Shown here one piece after another: positions 33,975 through 48,189 of a DNA stretch of 64,000 nt; position 1 is the first letter of the stretch; each line of letters begins with the position of its first letter. Both the position numbers and the translations under genes were made by a program. The notes beneath the pieces are model-generated. The model saw only the letters and a list, made by a program, of their open reading frames with translations. It ran no database searches and was not told the DNA's origin. Location: positions 244,736,039-244,800,038 of the forward strand of contig NC_134700.1 in NCBI RefSeq assembly GCF_043290135.1. Reading direction: 5' to 3'. This DNA comes from Rhipicephalus microplus. Taxonomy: Eukaryota > Arthropoda > Arachnida > Ixodida > Ixodidae.

Positions 33975-35775
33975 CATACCATAACTACTTTAATTCACTG
34001 AATCACATCGGCTTTGTGCTTTTGTAAAGCGTGCTTGGTTGCAAATTTTATGCACCAAAGTAGAAGTAAAATGATTGATTGGAATATTTGACCTGTTGTG
34101 CATGCGTGACTGAGTGAGTGATCGAATGAGTTAGTGAGTGAGTGAGCGAATGAGTTAGTGAGTGAATTAGCGAGTGATTGAATGAGTGAGTGAGTGAGTG
34201 AAAACGAGTCTCAAGTACGCTTTCTTCCATGCGTGTAGGCCGAAACTACTTTGATTCACTGCTGAACGACATCGGCTTTGTGCTCCTGTAAAGCGTGCTT
34301 TGTTGCAGGCTTTGTGCGATAAAGGAGAAGCAAAATGTTGATTGAGTGGAGCGCTTGGCCTGGTGTGCGTGCGTGCGTGCGAGCGTGAATAATGAAGTGA
34401 GTGAGTGAGTGAGTGCGCGAGTGAAAAAATTCCCAAATACGGTTTCTTCCGTGTGTGTAAGCCGAAACTACTTTAATTCACTGCTGAATAACATCGGCTT
34501 TGTGCTCCTGTAAAGCGTGCTTTGTTGCAGGCTTAATGCAACATAGGAGAAGCAAAACGTTGATTCAATAGAATGCTTGGCCAAGTGTGCGTGCGTTCGT
34601 TCATCAGTGAGTAAGTGAGTGAGTGAGTGAGTGAGTGAGTGAGTGAGTGAGTGAGTGAGTGAGTGAAAACAATTCCCTAGTACGCTTTCTTCCGAAACTA
34701 CTTTGATTCACTGCTAAATCACATCGGCTTTGTGCTCCTGTAAAGCGTGCTTTGTTGCAAGCTTTGTGCAATAAAGGAGAAGCAGAATATTGAATGAATG
34801 GAACGCTTGGCCTGGTGTGCGAGCGTGAGTAATGAAGTGAGTGAGTGAGTGAGTGAGTGAGTGAATGAGTGAGAAAAAAATCTGAATATGCTTTCTTCTA
34901 TGCGTGTGAGCCGAAACTACTTTGATTCACTGCTGAATCACATCGGCTTTGTGCTTTCGTAAATCGGGCTTCATTGCAGGATTATCCCAACAAATGAGAA
35001 GCAAAACGTTGAATAAATAGAACGCTTGACTTGGTCTAAGTAAGTGAGTGAAAACAATTCCCCAGTACCCTTTCTTCCATGCTTGTAAGCCGAAACTACT
35101 TTGATAGACTGCTGAACGACATCGGCTTTGTGCTCCTGTAAAGTGTGCTGTTGCAAACTTTATGCCACAAATGAGAAGCAAACTGTTGATTGAATGAAAC
35201 GCTTGATCTAGTGTGAGTGAGCGAGTGAGTGAGTGAGTGAAAAGAATTTCTAAAAACGCTTTGTTCCATGCGTGTAGGCCGAAACTACTTTAATTCGCTG
35301 CTGAACCACATCGCACTTGTCCTCTTGTAAAGCGTGCTTTGTTGCAGGCTTTATGCAACAAAGGAGAAGCAAAGTGTTGATTGAATGGAATGCTTGGTTA
35401 GGTGTGCGTGCGTACGAGTGTGAGTGAGTGAGTGAGTGAGTGAGTGAGTGAAAACAATTCCCACGTACGCTTTCTTTCATGCGTATAATCGGAATACTTT
35501 GATTCACTGCTGAACCACATCGGCTTTGTGCTCCTGTAAAGCGTGTTGTTCCAAACTTAATGCCACAAAGGAGAAGCACAATGTTGATTGAATCAAACGC
35601 TTGACTTGGTGTGAGTGAGTGAGTGAGTGAGTGAAAACAATTCCCAAGCACACTTTCTTCCGTGCGTGTAGGCCGAAATTACTTTGGTTCACTGCTGAAT
35701 CACATCGCCTTTGTCCTTCTATAAAGCGTGCTTTGTTGCATGCTTTATGCAACAAAGGAGGAACAAAATGTTGAT
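33975..35775. repeat. Satellite array, about 9 units of 180-260 bp, each with an internal (GTGA)n tract
   Basis: Each unit contains 'ccgaaactactttgattcac', 'catcggctttgtgctcctgt', 'aaagcgtgctttgttgca' and 'ggagaagcaaaatgttgatt', then a GTGA run, then 'cgctttcttccatgcgtgta'. Unit starts lie near 33,982, 34,242, 34,463, 34,693, 34,912, 35,091, 35,281, 35,490 and 35,673. Unit length varies mostly because the GTGA run varies. The first and last units are more diverged. Minus-strand open frames (Thr-His-Ser-Leu repeats) are products of the repeat, not genes. Confidence 0.93.
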
Positions 35776-36337
35776 TTGCTGTGCTGTGCGATGCATGTGT
35801 TCTTGTGCATTTACCTTAATTTTTCGGTAATTAGTGCACTGCTGTTGATAATATTGTCATTTTAGACGTTGTCATACATTGAACTTTGACCCTCACATAA
35901 TTTTTTATTGGACTTCAGAATCCCTTTAGGCACATTGCCAGCAAAAATCGAGCGCGGCTTAGTGGTGTAGCTATGGTTGCTAACCAGGCAACATGGCGAA
36001 CCTATGCGCTAGTCTGCTCCCGTTGGGAGCATATGCAGTGATTCTACGTGGGAGTCTCAATCAGCGTGGTCAGTAGCCATGAGGGTGAGTGTGGAACACA
36101 TTTCCTGCCTTTTTGGCATCACGTACCACGAGATCTTGTTACGATCTGGCAGCAGACCAATAATACCTCGTATACTTCCTGAAGACAAGAAGTCTGCCAG
36201 AATGAAACACCCTCGCTATGAATGAAGGAAGTATACATTTAAGAGCTCGTTTTCTTTGTTAGACACAATATTATAGAGAACTAACTGATAATCATTCAAA
36301 AGAAAGTATAGGAGACTGTTTGATAGATCTCGTTATT
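35776..36337. other. Anonymous spacer between satellite and Gypsy element
   Basis: AT-rich, no open frame of note. It leads into a short TA run that borders the Gypsy element. Confidence 0.4.
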
Positions 36338-36357
36338 GTATATATATATATATATAT
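36338..36357. repeat. Short (TA)n tract at the left edge of the Gypsy element
   Basis: About ten TA units directly precede the LTR. The right edge of the element also borders TA repeat (41,726-41,891), so this is the left part of one target microsatellite. Confidence 0.85.
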
Positions 36358-36464
36358 TGTCACGTGATCAGAGAACGACCACAACGTCTGTTCACATAAG
36401 CAGCACTGGACGTCGAGCCGAACCGAAAATTGGCATGGCTAAAACTCGTTCCATGCCTGTGGCA
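36358..36464 (-). repeat. 3' LTR of the Gypsy element (internally deleted)
   Basis: About 107 bases. Compared with the 5' LTR it lacks about 58 bases between 'gagccgaaccgaa' and 'attggcatggct'. The ends are TG...CA. The two LTRs share the outer 70-bp and 35-bp blocks with a few substitutions. Confidence 0.88.
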
Positions 36465-36490
36465 TTACCCCCCCCCCCCCTTCGAAAAGA
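36465..36490 (-). promoter_or_regulatory. Candidate polypurine tract of the Gypsy element
   Basis: On the minus strand 'cttttcgaa' is followed by about 13 G and 'taa', directly before the 3' LTR. A purine run here is the expected primer site for plus-strand DNA synthesis. Confidence 0.6.
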
Positions 36491-36571
36491 AAAAGTACCA
36501 CCCCGATGACCAATGCCGATTAAAAGTTAAATTAGTCGCGTACACGTACAAAGACGCATGATGAAGCAGTG

Positions 36572-39500
36572 TCAGGTGGCTCGGGGGTAGTGTGGCTTCA
36601 TCCGTGACACATGAACAATGTCGGCCTGCTGGGAACGTCGAGATCGCTGAGCTGTGTCTTCAAGCAGAATTTCGTAGTTGACATCTGTGAGGCGCCGTAG
36701 TACTCTATAGGGACCGAAGTAGCGGTGAAGTAACTTTTCCGAGTGGCCCCTTTTGCGGACGGGGATCCACAGCCAGACCAGATCACCGGGTCGGTAAATG
36801 ACATGGCGATGACGGGAGTTGTACCTCTGCGAGTCGATTCGTTGTTGTTTTCGGATCCGCTCGAGTGCAAGCTGGCTGGCCGCATCGGCGAGCCGGATAA
36901 AGTCGTTCGCATCAGTAGTAATATCGGTCGTGTCAGGCAACACCATGGCATCAAGCATCGTAATTGCTTCTCGCCTGGAAGCAACCAGAATGGAGTGAAA
37001 CCCGTAGTCTCTTGAACCGCAGTGTTGTAGGCGAACGTTACGTATGGCGAAATTGCATCCCAGTTTTTGTGATCACGGTCGACGTACATTGATAGCATGT
37101 GAGCGAGCGTCTTGTTTAATCTCTCCGTCAGACCATTGGTTTGTGGATGGTATGCGGTTGTTTTGCGATGAGCTGTTCCACTAAGTCTCGTGACGTCTTG
37201 CATCAATTGGGCTGTAAAGGCTGTTCCACGGTCAGTGATAAGAACTGTTGGCGCTCCATGGCGGAGGACGATGTTGTTGATGAAAAAATACGCAACCTCA
37301 TTGGCGGAGCCTCGTTGTAGGGCTTTCGTTTCGCAGTACCTCGTTAAATAGTCAGTAGTGACTACGATCCAGCGGTTGCCATCATGTGACTTCAGGAAGG
37401 GCCCACGCAAGTCCATGCCGATTCGTTCAAACGATTGTGACAGGGGTGCAACAGGCTGCAATAAACCAGCAGGGCGCACAGGTGGGGCTTTACGGCGCTG
37501 GCAATGATTGCACGTTTTAACGTAATGCTTGACATCCTGGGTGAGCTTTGGCCATTAGTAGCGAGTCCGAATCCGGGCAAGGGTACGTGCGAATCCTAGG
37601 TGGCCGGAGGAAGGCTCGTCGTAGCAGGCAGATAAAATGTCAGCACGTAGCCCTGGTGGAACGACGAGGAGGTACTCAGTCGCATAAGGTTCGAAGTTCT
37701 TTTTGCAGACGATGTCGTTGCGGAGACAAAATGACCCTGAACGTGCGAATGCCGATGGTGGACTCGAGCTGCGACCTTGAAGGTATTTGATAAGTTGTTG
37801 GATCTCTGAATCGTTCCACTGTTGTTGGGCCAAGTCATATTCACTGACTGCACAAAGAAAATGGCCATCGGTATCATCCTCCCTCGATGTCGTCGCGAGG
37901 GGTGCGCGCGAAAGGCAATCAGCATCAGTGTGCCTGCGGCCCGACTTGTAGACGACTGTAACCTCAAAATCTTGAAGGCGTAAGCTCCACCTCGCGAGGC
38001 GCCCTGAAGGGTCCTTGAGATTGGCCAGCCAACAGAGGGCATGATGGTCCGTAACTACTCTGAATGGACGGCCATACAGATACGGTCGGAACTTTGTTAT
38101 CGCCCAAATAACAGCAAGGCATTCCTTCTCCGTGGTCGAGTAGTTAGTTTCCGCAGATGACAAAATGCGGCTAGCATAAGCGATGGGACGTTCAGCGCCG
38201 TCTTGCCATCGGACGAGTACTGCACCAAGACCAATGTTGCTTGCGTCAGTGTGAAGTTCGGTGGTAGCATCTTCATCAAAGTGCCCTAGTAAGGGTTCAC
38301 TCTGAAGGCACTGCTGAAGCTGGGAAAAAGCGGCTCTCTGCTCTGGACCCCACACAAAAGGAGTGTCCTCCTTCGTTAAACGGGTAAGGGGTTCAGCGAT
38401 GTTGGCAAAGCTCTGGAAAAAGCGCCTGTAGTAGGCGCAGAGACCCAAAAACCGGCGCAAATCACGTTTGTTCGAAGGTGGAGGAAATGCAGCAACAGCC
38501 ATGGTCTTTTCTGGGTCTGGTCTAATGCCATCGTGACTGATAAGGTGGCCGAGGAACTTTAGTTCTTCGTAGCCGAAATGACACTTCTCCGGTTTTAGAG
38601 ATAGGCCTGCGGATCGAATAGCGACGAAGACGGACTGAAGTCGTTGTAAATGTTGCTCAAATGTTTTGGAAAAAACAATGACGTCCTCTAAATACACGAG
38701 GCAGGATTCCCACTTCAGACCGGACAGGACGGTGTCCATTATCCTTTGGAACGTTGCCGGTGCAGAGCATAATCCAAATGGTAACACTTTGAATTCGTAG
38801 AGGCCATCGGGAGTTATGAATGCTGTTTTTTCCCTGTCACGTTCATCGACCTCGATCTGCCAGTAGCCGCTGCGTAAATCCATTGAGAAAAAATATCGGT
38901 CATGTCGAAGTCGATCCAGTGAATCATCTATGCGTGGGAGAGGGTGGACGTCTCTCTTCGTCACTTTGTTGAGCTTCCGGTAATCGACGCAAAATCGAAG
39001 AGTGCCGTCTTTCTTTTTAACAAGTACGACGGGTGACGCCCATGGACTGTTCGAGGGTTGGATGACGTCGCGTCGTCGTCGGGCATCTGTTTCACTTGAA
39101 AACGTATTGCTTCTTGTTTTTTTGCGACACGCGGTAGGCATGCTGTCGTACAGGCCGTTCGGTAGGGTCCGTTATAATGCGGTGCTTCACGGTTGGGGTC
39201 TGCTTGATTTTGGAGGTGGACGCAAAGCAATCACTATACGTACGTAAAATCATGCGTATCTGCTGTTGCTGCGCACAGGATAGCTGGCAATTCACGTCAA
39301 CTGTACTGGCTAATGCAGTGTTACCTTCGGCAGCAGTGGCAATCGGAGCGATAGTTGAACATTCTTCGTCATCGATGGCTTCAAAGTTCGCGATTGCTGT
39401 TCGCTTTGCCAAGTGTTGGTACTGGCCGCCGAAATTCGTGATCAGAAGCTGAGTCCTCCGATGTTTCAGTTTGACGATAGCACGCGCGACACAAATCTGC

Positions 39501-40110
39501 CGAGCCAAGAGAACCGAGAGGTTAGTTTCCACGATGCCACTACTCTTGTTGTCACAGTCGCTTTCCACAGTTACCAACGTACTGGCTCGCGACGGCAGTG
39601 CGATGGTGTCGTCAGCAATTCGAAGTGTTGTGGTCGGCGCAACTGCATCCTTTCGTAGGGCTGTATGGTCGTTAGATAACGTTATGAGCAGGTCGCGAAG
39701 GTTAATGATGGCTCCACGCTCACGGAGAAAATCCATTACGAGAATCAGGTTTTGGGAGCATTCGCGCAATACAACGAAGGAAACAATGTACGTCGACTCA
39801 CGAATTCGGAGGCGGGCAGTGCACATTCCTAGCGGTGTCAATAGGTGACCTCCCGAAGTCCGGAGGTTGGTTCTATGTCCCCAAGGTGTCGTTACCTTTC
39901 TTAGCTGTGCAGCGAGGTCAGCGCTTATAACAGAATAATCGGCACCCGTATCTACCAGAGCGGTCAGTGGGTGGTTGTCGACAAAGACAGAGATACGAGC
40001 AGATACCCGTTTGTCGTCGATGGCACACGTCGGTGAAAGAATGTCGTTGGATGTCGGCAGGCAAATCGAGGGAGGGTCTTGTAACGGTCGATCAACAGCG
40101 GCCTCACCCC
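36572..40110 (-). pseudogene. Gypsy pol: protease, RT, RNase H, integrase, disrupted
   Basis: The protease (about 39,840-40,050) has 'ALVDTGADYSVIS'. A frame change near 39,100 leads to the RT, with 'SPWASPVVLVKKKDGTLRF', 'MDLRSGYWQIEVD' and the catalytic box 'YLEDVIVFS', where the usual Y-x-D-D has Glu for its first Asp. RNase H follows ('ELHTDASNIGLGAVL', 'TEKECLAVIW', 'VVTDHHAL'). The integrase finger reads 'CYDEPSSGHLG', with Tyr where the first His is expected, then an in-frame TAA at 37,555-37,557, then 'CNHCQRR'. The core keeps the D-D-E residues ('GMDLRGPF', 'ITDRGTAF', 'NGLTERLNKTL'). A frame change near 36,960 precedes the C-terminal 'GPYRVLRRLTDVNYEILLED'. Another lies near 40,085. 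Confidence 0.9.
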
Positions 40111-40121
40111 CAGAGGTCGCT

Positions 40122-40156
40122 GTTCTTAGTTTCCCCGGCGCGGGGAAACTAAGAAC
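40122..40156. other. Perfect 16-bp hairpin inside the Gypsy gag-pol region
   Basis: The arms 'gttcttagtttccccg' (40,122-40,137) and 'cggggaaactaagaac' (40,141-40,156) are exact reverse complements around a 3-base loop. It lies between the zinc-knuckle region and the protease. It may be a local templated inversion during replication, or a structured RNA element. Confidence 0.85.
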
Positions 40157-40339
40157 TAAGAAACTAATCTTCCTGCAAGGACGTCCGCAAAGGTTGATTG
40201 TTGGCCGGGTGACGTGGAACGCCGTGGAGATGGTGAGCGGGATTGGCGACGCGGAAGTGTTGAGGATCGTTGGCTTGCCAAGTATTCGGCGATAGCACGG
40301 GGCCGCTCACCATCTCTGGGTCGACGAGCATCCGGACGA

Positions 40340-41529
40340 AAGCCAGAAAGACCCATGTGCCTGTAGGCGCAGTCACGGTAGATGTGACCTGCTTCACCTC
40401 AGTGATAGCATAGAGGTCGGTTGTCGGGAGCACGCCATACACTGGATTTTCGTGTAAGGGGTGGGTTGCCGTACTGCGGTGGTCCCGAGTAGAACGACGG
40501 TGCCGTCTGCAGGGTGGACGGACGGGACGGATAGCCAACAGCCGGTGCAGGAGAACGTAGTGCTTCCGCGTACGTTAATAGCGGAGCTTCGGCTGGACGC
40601 AGGGCCGTCATGGGTTGGACTTCGGCTGCACGCAGAGTCGTCATGGGGTGCACCAGCTACCGCACCTCTTCGCGAACGACATCCGTTAGAGCAGCAACAT
40701 GGGGCGGAGAAGACACCACGTGCAGCTTTTGCAGCTCCTCGCGCACAATACTGCGCACGAGCTCCGTCAGGTCTTTTACAGTCGTGACGTCAGGTGTCGT
40801 TAGGGCCGACGACACTGACGAAAAACTGCCAGGACGCTCATACTGGTACGAACACTGCCTTAGCATTCTCTCCATTGTCGTGGCTTCGCGGAGGAAATCC
40901 TCTACAGTGGTGGGAGAGTTCCTCACTAGTCCGGCGAACAGCTGCTCTTTCACTCCCCGCATTAGGAGGCGCACCTTCTTCTCTTCCGTCATTGAGGAGT
41001 CGGCTCGCCTGAACAGCCGCGTCATGTCCTCAACGAACATGGCAACACTCTCGTTCGGACGCTGGTTTCGGTAATTGAGAAGCCGTTCCGCTTGCTCCTT
41101 TCGGTCAGAGCTTCGGAAGGTATTTCGCAACTGGTTGCAAAACTCTGGCCAGGTTGCCATAGTGGCTTCATGGTTTTCGAACCAAGTGCGCGCAGAGTCC
41201 TCGAGATAAAAGTAGACATACCCAAGCTTTCACTGCTCGTTCCACTCGTTGACGCTGCCGCAACGGTTGTAGTCGTCAAGCCAGTCGTCAACGTCCTCAT
41301 AAGGGTCACCGTGGAACGGCTTCGGAGTACGCGGCACGTTGAAGAACCATGGAGGAGGCAGCGTTGATGTTTCTTGGGTTTGCGTTCCCGCACTAGCCAT
41401 AGTACTGCCGAGTTGTGGAAATGGTCCGAATTCAGGAGGTAGGCCTAGTTGTCGCCTGCTACGCCGTAGGTCAGCTGGTTCTTCCAAGTCGCGACTAGTG
41501 TCGGGACCTTGCTGCTGATTGCAGTGCAT
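40340..41529 (-). pseudogene. Gypsy gag with CCHC zinc knuckle, three nonsense codons
   Basis: The gag frame runs from about 41,529 on the minus strand. It contains 'WFFNVPRTPKPFHGDPYEDV' (start of the retrotransposon gag domain), 'VYFYLEDSARTWFENHE', 'WPEFCNQLRNTF' and 'RLLNYRNQRPNESVAMFVED'. A Pro-rich region and a single zinc knuckle ('CYH-stop-GEAGHIYRDC') end it. All pieces are in one frame, broken by TGA at 41,230-41,232, TAG at 40,657-40,659 and TGA at 40,399-40,401. The last stop replaces the second Cys of the knuckle. Gag would form the particle around element RNA; this copy cannot make it. Confidence 0.88.
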
Positions 41530-41559
41530 ACAACACTACCCAGCACCTCCACCAGAAAA

Positions 41560-43740
<2,181 letters not shown>

Positions 43741-43746
43741 TCCAGG

Positions 43747-43930
43747 CTAGGGTGTGGCTCCAAGTTGGAGCACCTGTGTGCCTCCCAGGCAGACTGATTT
43801 CGATTCTCACTTCAAACCGAAAATTTTTATTGTTTTTTATTTACACATATCTCGTATTTTCGCTCACGGACAACGTCGACCTTTCGCTCACACCCAACGA
43901 CCTGCCACAGACACTGACGCTGACACCGAC
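43747..43930 (+). mobile_element. tRNA-like SINE head (non-Ruka type), weak
   Basis: 'gggtgtggctccaagttgga' and 'gatttcgattctcac' sit at tRNA A/B-box spacing, followed by a T-rich stretch, 'cgctcacggacaacgtcgac' and 'cactgacgctgacaccgact'. The layout matches the elements at 700-895 and 28,031-28,200. Strongly decayed. Confidence 0.35.
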
Positions 43931-44843
43931 TCTTCTGCGAAACGAGCTCTTTAGCGTTGCCACGTGAAAAAACAAAAAAAGTGCGCAGGTGTGCACCACG
44001 TAGCTTGTATGTGTAAATCTCGAAACAAAGAATCAAGCACAAAAAGCAGGCTGCACTCTTTGAGAGCGTGACTGAAAAAAAAAAGACTAAAACTCAGCGC
44101 CTTTAATTCATTGTGACTACCCCGTAGCAGAGCTTCGCAATTCCTTTCTTGCGTCACTTCTAGCTTCTGTTCTCACCTCGCCATCCGTTAAAGAAAACAA
44201 AGCACTAGCCTAATTAGAAAATCAAGATGATCGTTAATTAGTTCGTGTGCTTTCCTCTCGGCCGAATGGCGAAATTTTCTAAAGATGTCAGGAACAGAAG
44301 AGGAAGCTCTGTGCTATTATTTTTAGTTTGAACTGCTTTTCGCCACGGCTTGATTTGGAGCTTGTGATTGCCTCGCTTGTCAGGACACAGCGAGGAAGAA
44401 AAGCGAAGCGAAATACAAAGTAGCTTCAGCTCATTCTTCTTGCTTGCCCTACATAACCGTTAGGTCCACATGCTTCAAAGGGGAACTTTAGCACGGCCAC
44501 GGTAACTAAAGCAACACTGCACTGGCCGAAGCACACAAGTGCTCACACTCTATCGTATTGGAAAAAAATTGATCGTAGAGAGCACCAGACCGTGGTCGTG
44601 GGTACGTTTTAAATGCTCAATTTCAAGATTAATCTACAAGAAAGTTGCATTGACCAGAGATAAAACTATTAAAGCTCGGGTCACACTTAAGAATGGTCCG
44701 AAGTAGCAGATTCAAGCGATATAGTTAAAGAGCTCGTTTCGCAGAAATTCTTGTGTCAGCCTCGATGGTTGTGAGTGAAAAATTGACGTTTTCTGTGAGC
44801 AGAAATTCGAGAGATAAGAATGAAAAATTAGAAGGACATGTTT
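43931..44843. other. Stretch without a recognisable gene
   Basis: AT-rich sequence with no open frame of note and no recognised repeat. Confidence 0.4.
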
Positions 44844-44918
44844 GGTCCGAGTGAGGATCGAACGCAGTCCTTGTCCTTGACAAGCAGGTGTTATACCACA
44901 GAGCTACGCCAGTAGCTC
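44844..44918 (-). repeat. tRNA-like sequence (SINE head or tRNA pseudogene)
   Basis: On the minus strand 'ggcgtagctctgtggtataa' fits an A box and 'gcgttcgatcctcac' a B box, with 'cttgtcaaggac' between. The arms do not form a full cloverleaf, and related tick SINE heads have this 'gtagctctgtggta' start. Not called as a working tRNA. Confidence 0.5.
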
Positions 44919-45065
44919 AATCAGCCTTCAAAAAACGTTTTAAAAATGTCATGTACTCGAAGAAGTCTCCATAATGCATGCATGTAATATTGCGTGGAAG
45001 ATTCGTAAAATTCCACCAGGCTTGTTCAAGGAGGGCACAGTTTAAATCTAATAAAAATTATAATC

Positions 45066-45290
45066 ATATCTCGTGCTTAACGTCCCTAATTCACGATATG
45101 ATAATGAGAGACACTTTAGTGGAGGGCTCCGAAAATTTCGGCCACCTGGGGTTTTATTTTAACGTGCGCATGCACTGGCCTACAGCATTTTTGCCTCCAT
45201 CAAAAATGCAGCCACCGCAGCTGGTATTAGACACCGTGACCTTTGGCTTAAGAGTAGAGTACCATGACTCCTAGACCACCGGGCCGGGAC
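45066..45290 (-). mobile_element. Ruka-type SINE, strongly diverged
   Basis: The body keeps 'gtggagggctccgaaaattt' and 'gccacctggggtttt'. The head keeps 'agaccaccgggccggg' at its start, with the B box decayed ('gctggtattagacaccg' on the plus strand). It is the oldest-looking copy in the window. Confidence 0.85.
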
Positions 45291-48189
45291 ATGGTTCAAA
45301 ACGGCCCATACATTACAGAGTGTGTGTCTATATTCCATTCATAGTAACGAACACATCTCTGGACATGACATTTGCGTAGGATATATTTTTTCTGGGAACA
45401 GTTACAAACGCTGGCGTGTATTCGTGGTAGAACGTCTGACTACCAGGAGGGTTCGACTGTGCTTCAAACCTCTGACGTTTATTCTTTGCACCCTTCGAAA
45501 CAATTTGCCCACGAGAAACCCCACGACGATGGCACCAATACCAGTACCTTCAATTCTATTCTGTCAACAGTGGTAAGTGTGTTGGAGCCTCAGATGCAGA
45601 TAGATCTGCTTGTAGAAACGGTATTCAACTGCGCTAGTTGGCTCATGGCTAGCACTGGTTCAAAAACTCACAGGGCCCCTCATGCATTCTCCTGAAAGCT
45701 TTGTGCACCTAACGCAGCAAGAAGCAAATCATGTTATCTTGATCCAAACCTAACGCACCTCACGCAGCAAAAAGCAAATCATGTTAGGTACACGAAGCTG
45801 AAAGATTTGTGTACCTAACACAATTATGTACTGCCTCCAAGATCGGAGGCACGTCGGCTGATGCACAGCCTCAGTAATCAACCCCACCTATTACCAGGGC
45901 AGTGGGGCATGTGAATACGTCAGTAGGTGATATTACGTTATGAGGCGTCACAGTGAAGTCATAAGGACATCACCTTGACATCACACATTTTGGCAATCTG
46001 TCAAATCATGATGACGTCGTGACTTGGAACAAACTAACCCTATATTATCCAGCCAGACATTAACCAACGCATCAATAGACTCGGCATGCTCTACCAAGTA
46101 CATAAAGGCCCATTTGTAATCTAATTTGACATAACACGTCTACATAGACGCTACATTTAACAAAGATTTTAACAAAGCAGTTAACAAAACTTAAATTTAT
46201 CGAATGCCGCATCGAAACTGTTCGCTTATACCACTTTGGTACGTTCTACAATCGAATGCGCATCACTAACGTGGAATACGCGTTCATAACTCGGAATCTC
46301 TACAGAACAGAGCTGCTCAATTGATCACCAAGAACTACTTGCGAACGTAACAGAAATTAAATCTTCCTTTAATTTTGTTCCTCCAGAAAAACGTAGACTG
46401 ATTTAGCTTCTTTCATTTTTATAAAATTTCTCATAACGTGTCTTTCATATCAAAACAGCCTGCCGTGTATCCTGGGGACTTCATCATCAGCTTAATATGG
46501 AGCCCATCTTCACCCGCTCTATACTTTTCTTTAACTCCCCACTACTACTTGCCATCCGTTGCTGGAATAGGCTTCTTGCTTACATTGAAAGTATTTCTCA
46601 TCTTAATGCTTTCGTAAGTACTCTGAAATGTTTTTTTTAACTTAAAATTGTACAAACCTGTTACGTTTACCAGGTTAACCTCCCAGCACTTTCATTTCAT
46701 CTATCTCTTTCTAAACTTGTCCAAGCCAAAGTTTCTTTTTTTATACCGTTTTCTTCATACATTACACATTAAATGCAATACGTTATTCTCGCTACGCTGG
46801 TTTAATGGTTCTTCTTATTTTTGTGTAGTGCAGCATTTATTTCTTGTCCAAGCATTTTTAAATGTCTGAGAGGTTTTCACTGCTGTTATATTTATTATTT
46901 GTACTTTTTTCATGAGACACACTAATATTGCTCCAACACAAATACTGTAATATCTTTTTCTTTGCTTACGTCTGTTAGTTAATAATTTGCGTTCCGCCAT
47001 ATTATTTATGGATCTGTCCTTCGTATATGTAATGCGTTTGGGCTTTTATGGTACTTAAAAAAGAAACATGGTAATGACATCACCCAAGAAGGTTTTTTTT
47101 TCGTAACTTGTATTCGCACCACTGACGGGGAACGTGAACCAGTTTTCGCGCTTCATGAGGTGCTTAAGGTTATCGACTCAATAAAACTTCAGGGGAGCCT
47201 GATTTCTGCGTAATACTGAGGTTAAAGTTACAACACGAACATTCTGGACGCCCTACAAAGCGTAGTCACCTTCTTCCTGTCCTTTCGGCGCGTCTTGTGT
47301 GTTGGCGCTGTAACTCTAACCTGGCTATTACTGCCGGTTCGAGCAGCAGAACTGAGGGATGAAAGCACCGTCTTTCGTTGGAACGTCATCTGCAAAAGCA
47401 ACATTCTTAAAGCATGGCCGCCGGCAACGGCGAGCAGGTGAAGTTAGTAACGGAGGCCATGGTTGAAGATACGAGACACTTCTTCACATTGCGCTCAGCT
47501 GTTTGTCGTCATGGCAAGCATTATAATCCAGCTGCTCAACTTTCAGTAGCTCTGTATCATGAAGGAAGAAAAAGAAAGAAGGGATCATTGCGCCACACGA
47601 GTTAAGCCCACCTAGTTGGTTCAGCACGTGATCAAAACGTCAGAGCTTGCGGTAGGTTTTAGTATACTCTCGGTGCTGTTCCGTCCATGAACCACCTGCG
47701 TGAACTGGCCGGTCTGCGCCGAACCAGCCCGTTTCAGATTAAAAGCTAACGGGTACCGTACTCCACTCCCAAAGTATCGGCAAGTCTCGCTACTGACGTG
47801 TCACAAAATATGACGTGTTGGGCGGACAACGCTGGCTTCAACGCGGCGCGGCTTGCCAAGGCAGCCTGCGTGACGTCACGCTCTCTTATTTCTTTTTTTT
47901 TTCCTCCATGCTCTATACTTATTGCGCCTCGCGTACGTACATGTACAGAGTTCCCGCAGTTCAATGAGCTGGAAGAACCTTACGTCGGAGGGTAGCGCGG
48001 CGCCACCAGAAGTACCGAAGATGACGTAGTTCCTTGCCACGCCCACACTTTCGGCGAGCTCACGAGGGCGGAGCAAGGCGAATTTTCTTTCGCGTATTTT
48101 AAGTCTCCTGCTGCAACAACCGTGCAAAAATTACGACATCGCCGACAATAATGTCGGTCCTTGTTAACCATGAAGTTTTCACCGAATTC
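45291..48189. other. Long stretch without a recognisable gene
   Basis: A 31-bp near-identical direct repeat lies at 45,706-45,736 and 45,756-45,786 ('acgcagcaagaagcaaatca'). A pyrimidine-rich block spans about 46,360-46,870. GC-richer DNA at 47,800-48,160 with 'gacgtcacgc' words looks repeat-like. Short open frames (at most 107 codons) show no domain. Confidence 0.45.

Noticed and set aside
35250..35651. 133-codon minus-strand frame with Thr-His-Ser-Leu repeats
   Set aside because: Direct translation of (GTGA)n and satellite units; frames shift between units.
33975..35775. CRISPR-like array of repeats and spacers
   Set aside because: The units are about 200 bases and the 'spacers' are variable GTGA microsatellite runs. 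The context is eukaryotic. It is a satellite.
44844..44918. Functional tRNA gene (Asp-like)
   Set aside because: A and B boxes are present, but the anticodon and acceptor stems do not pair; better explained as a SINE head.
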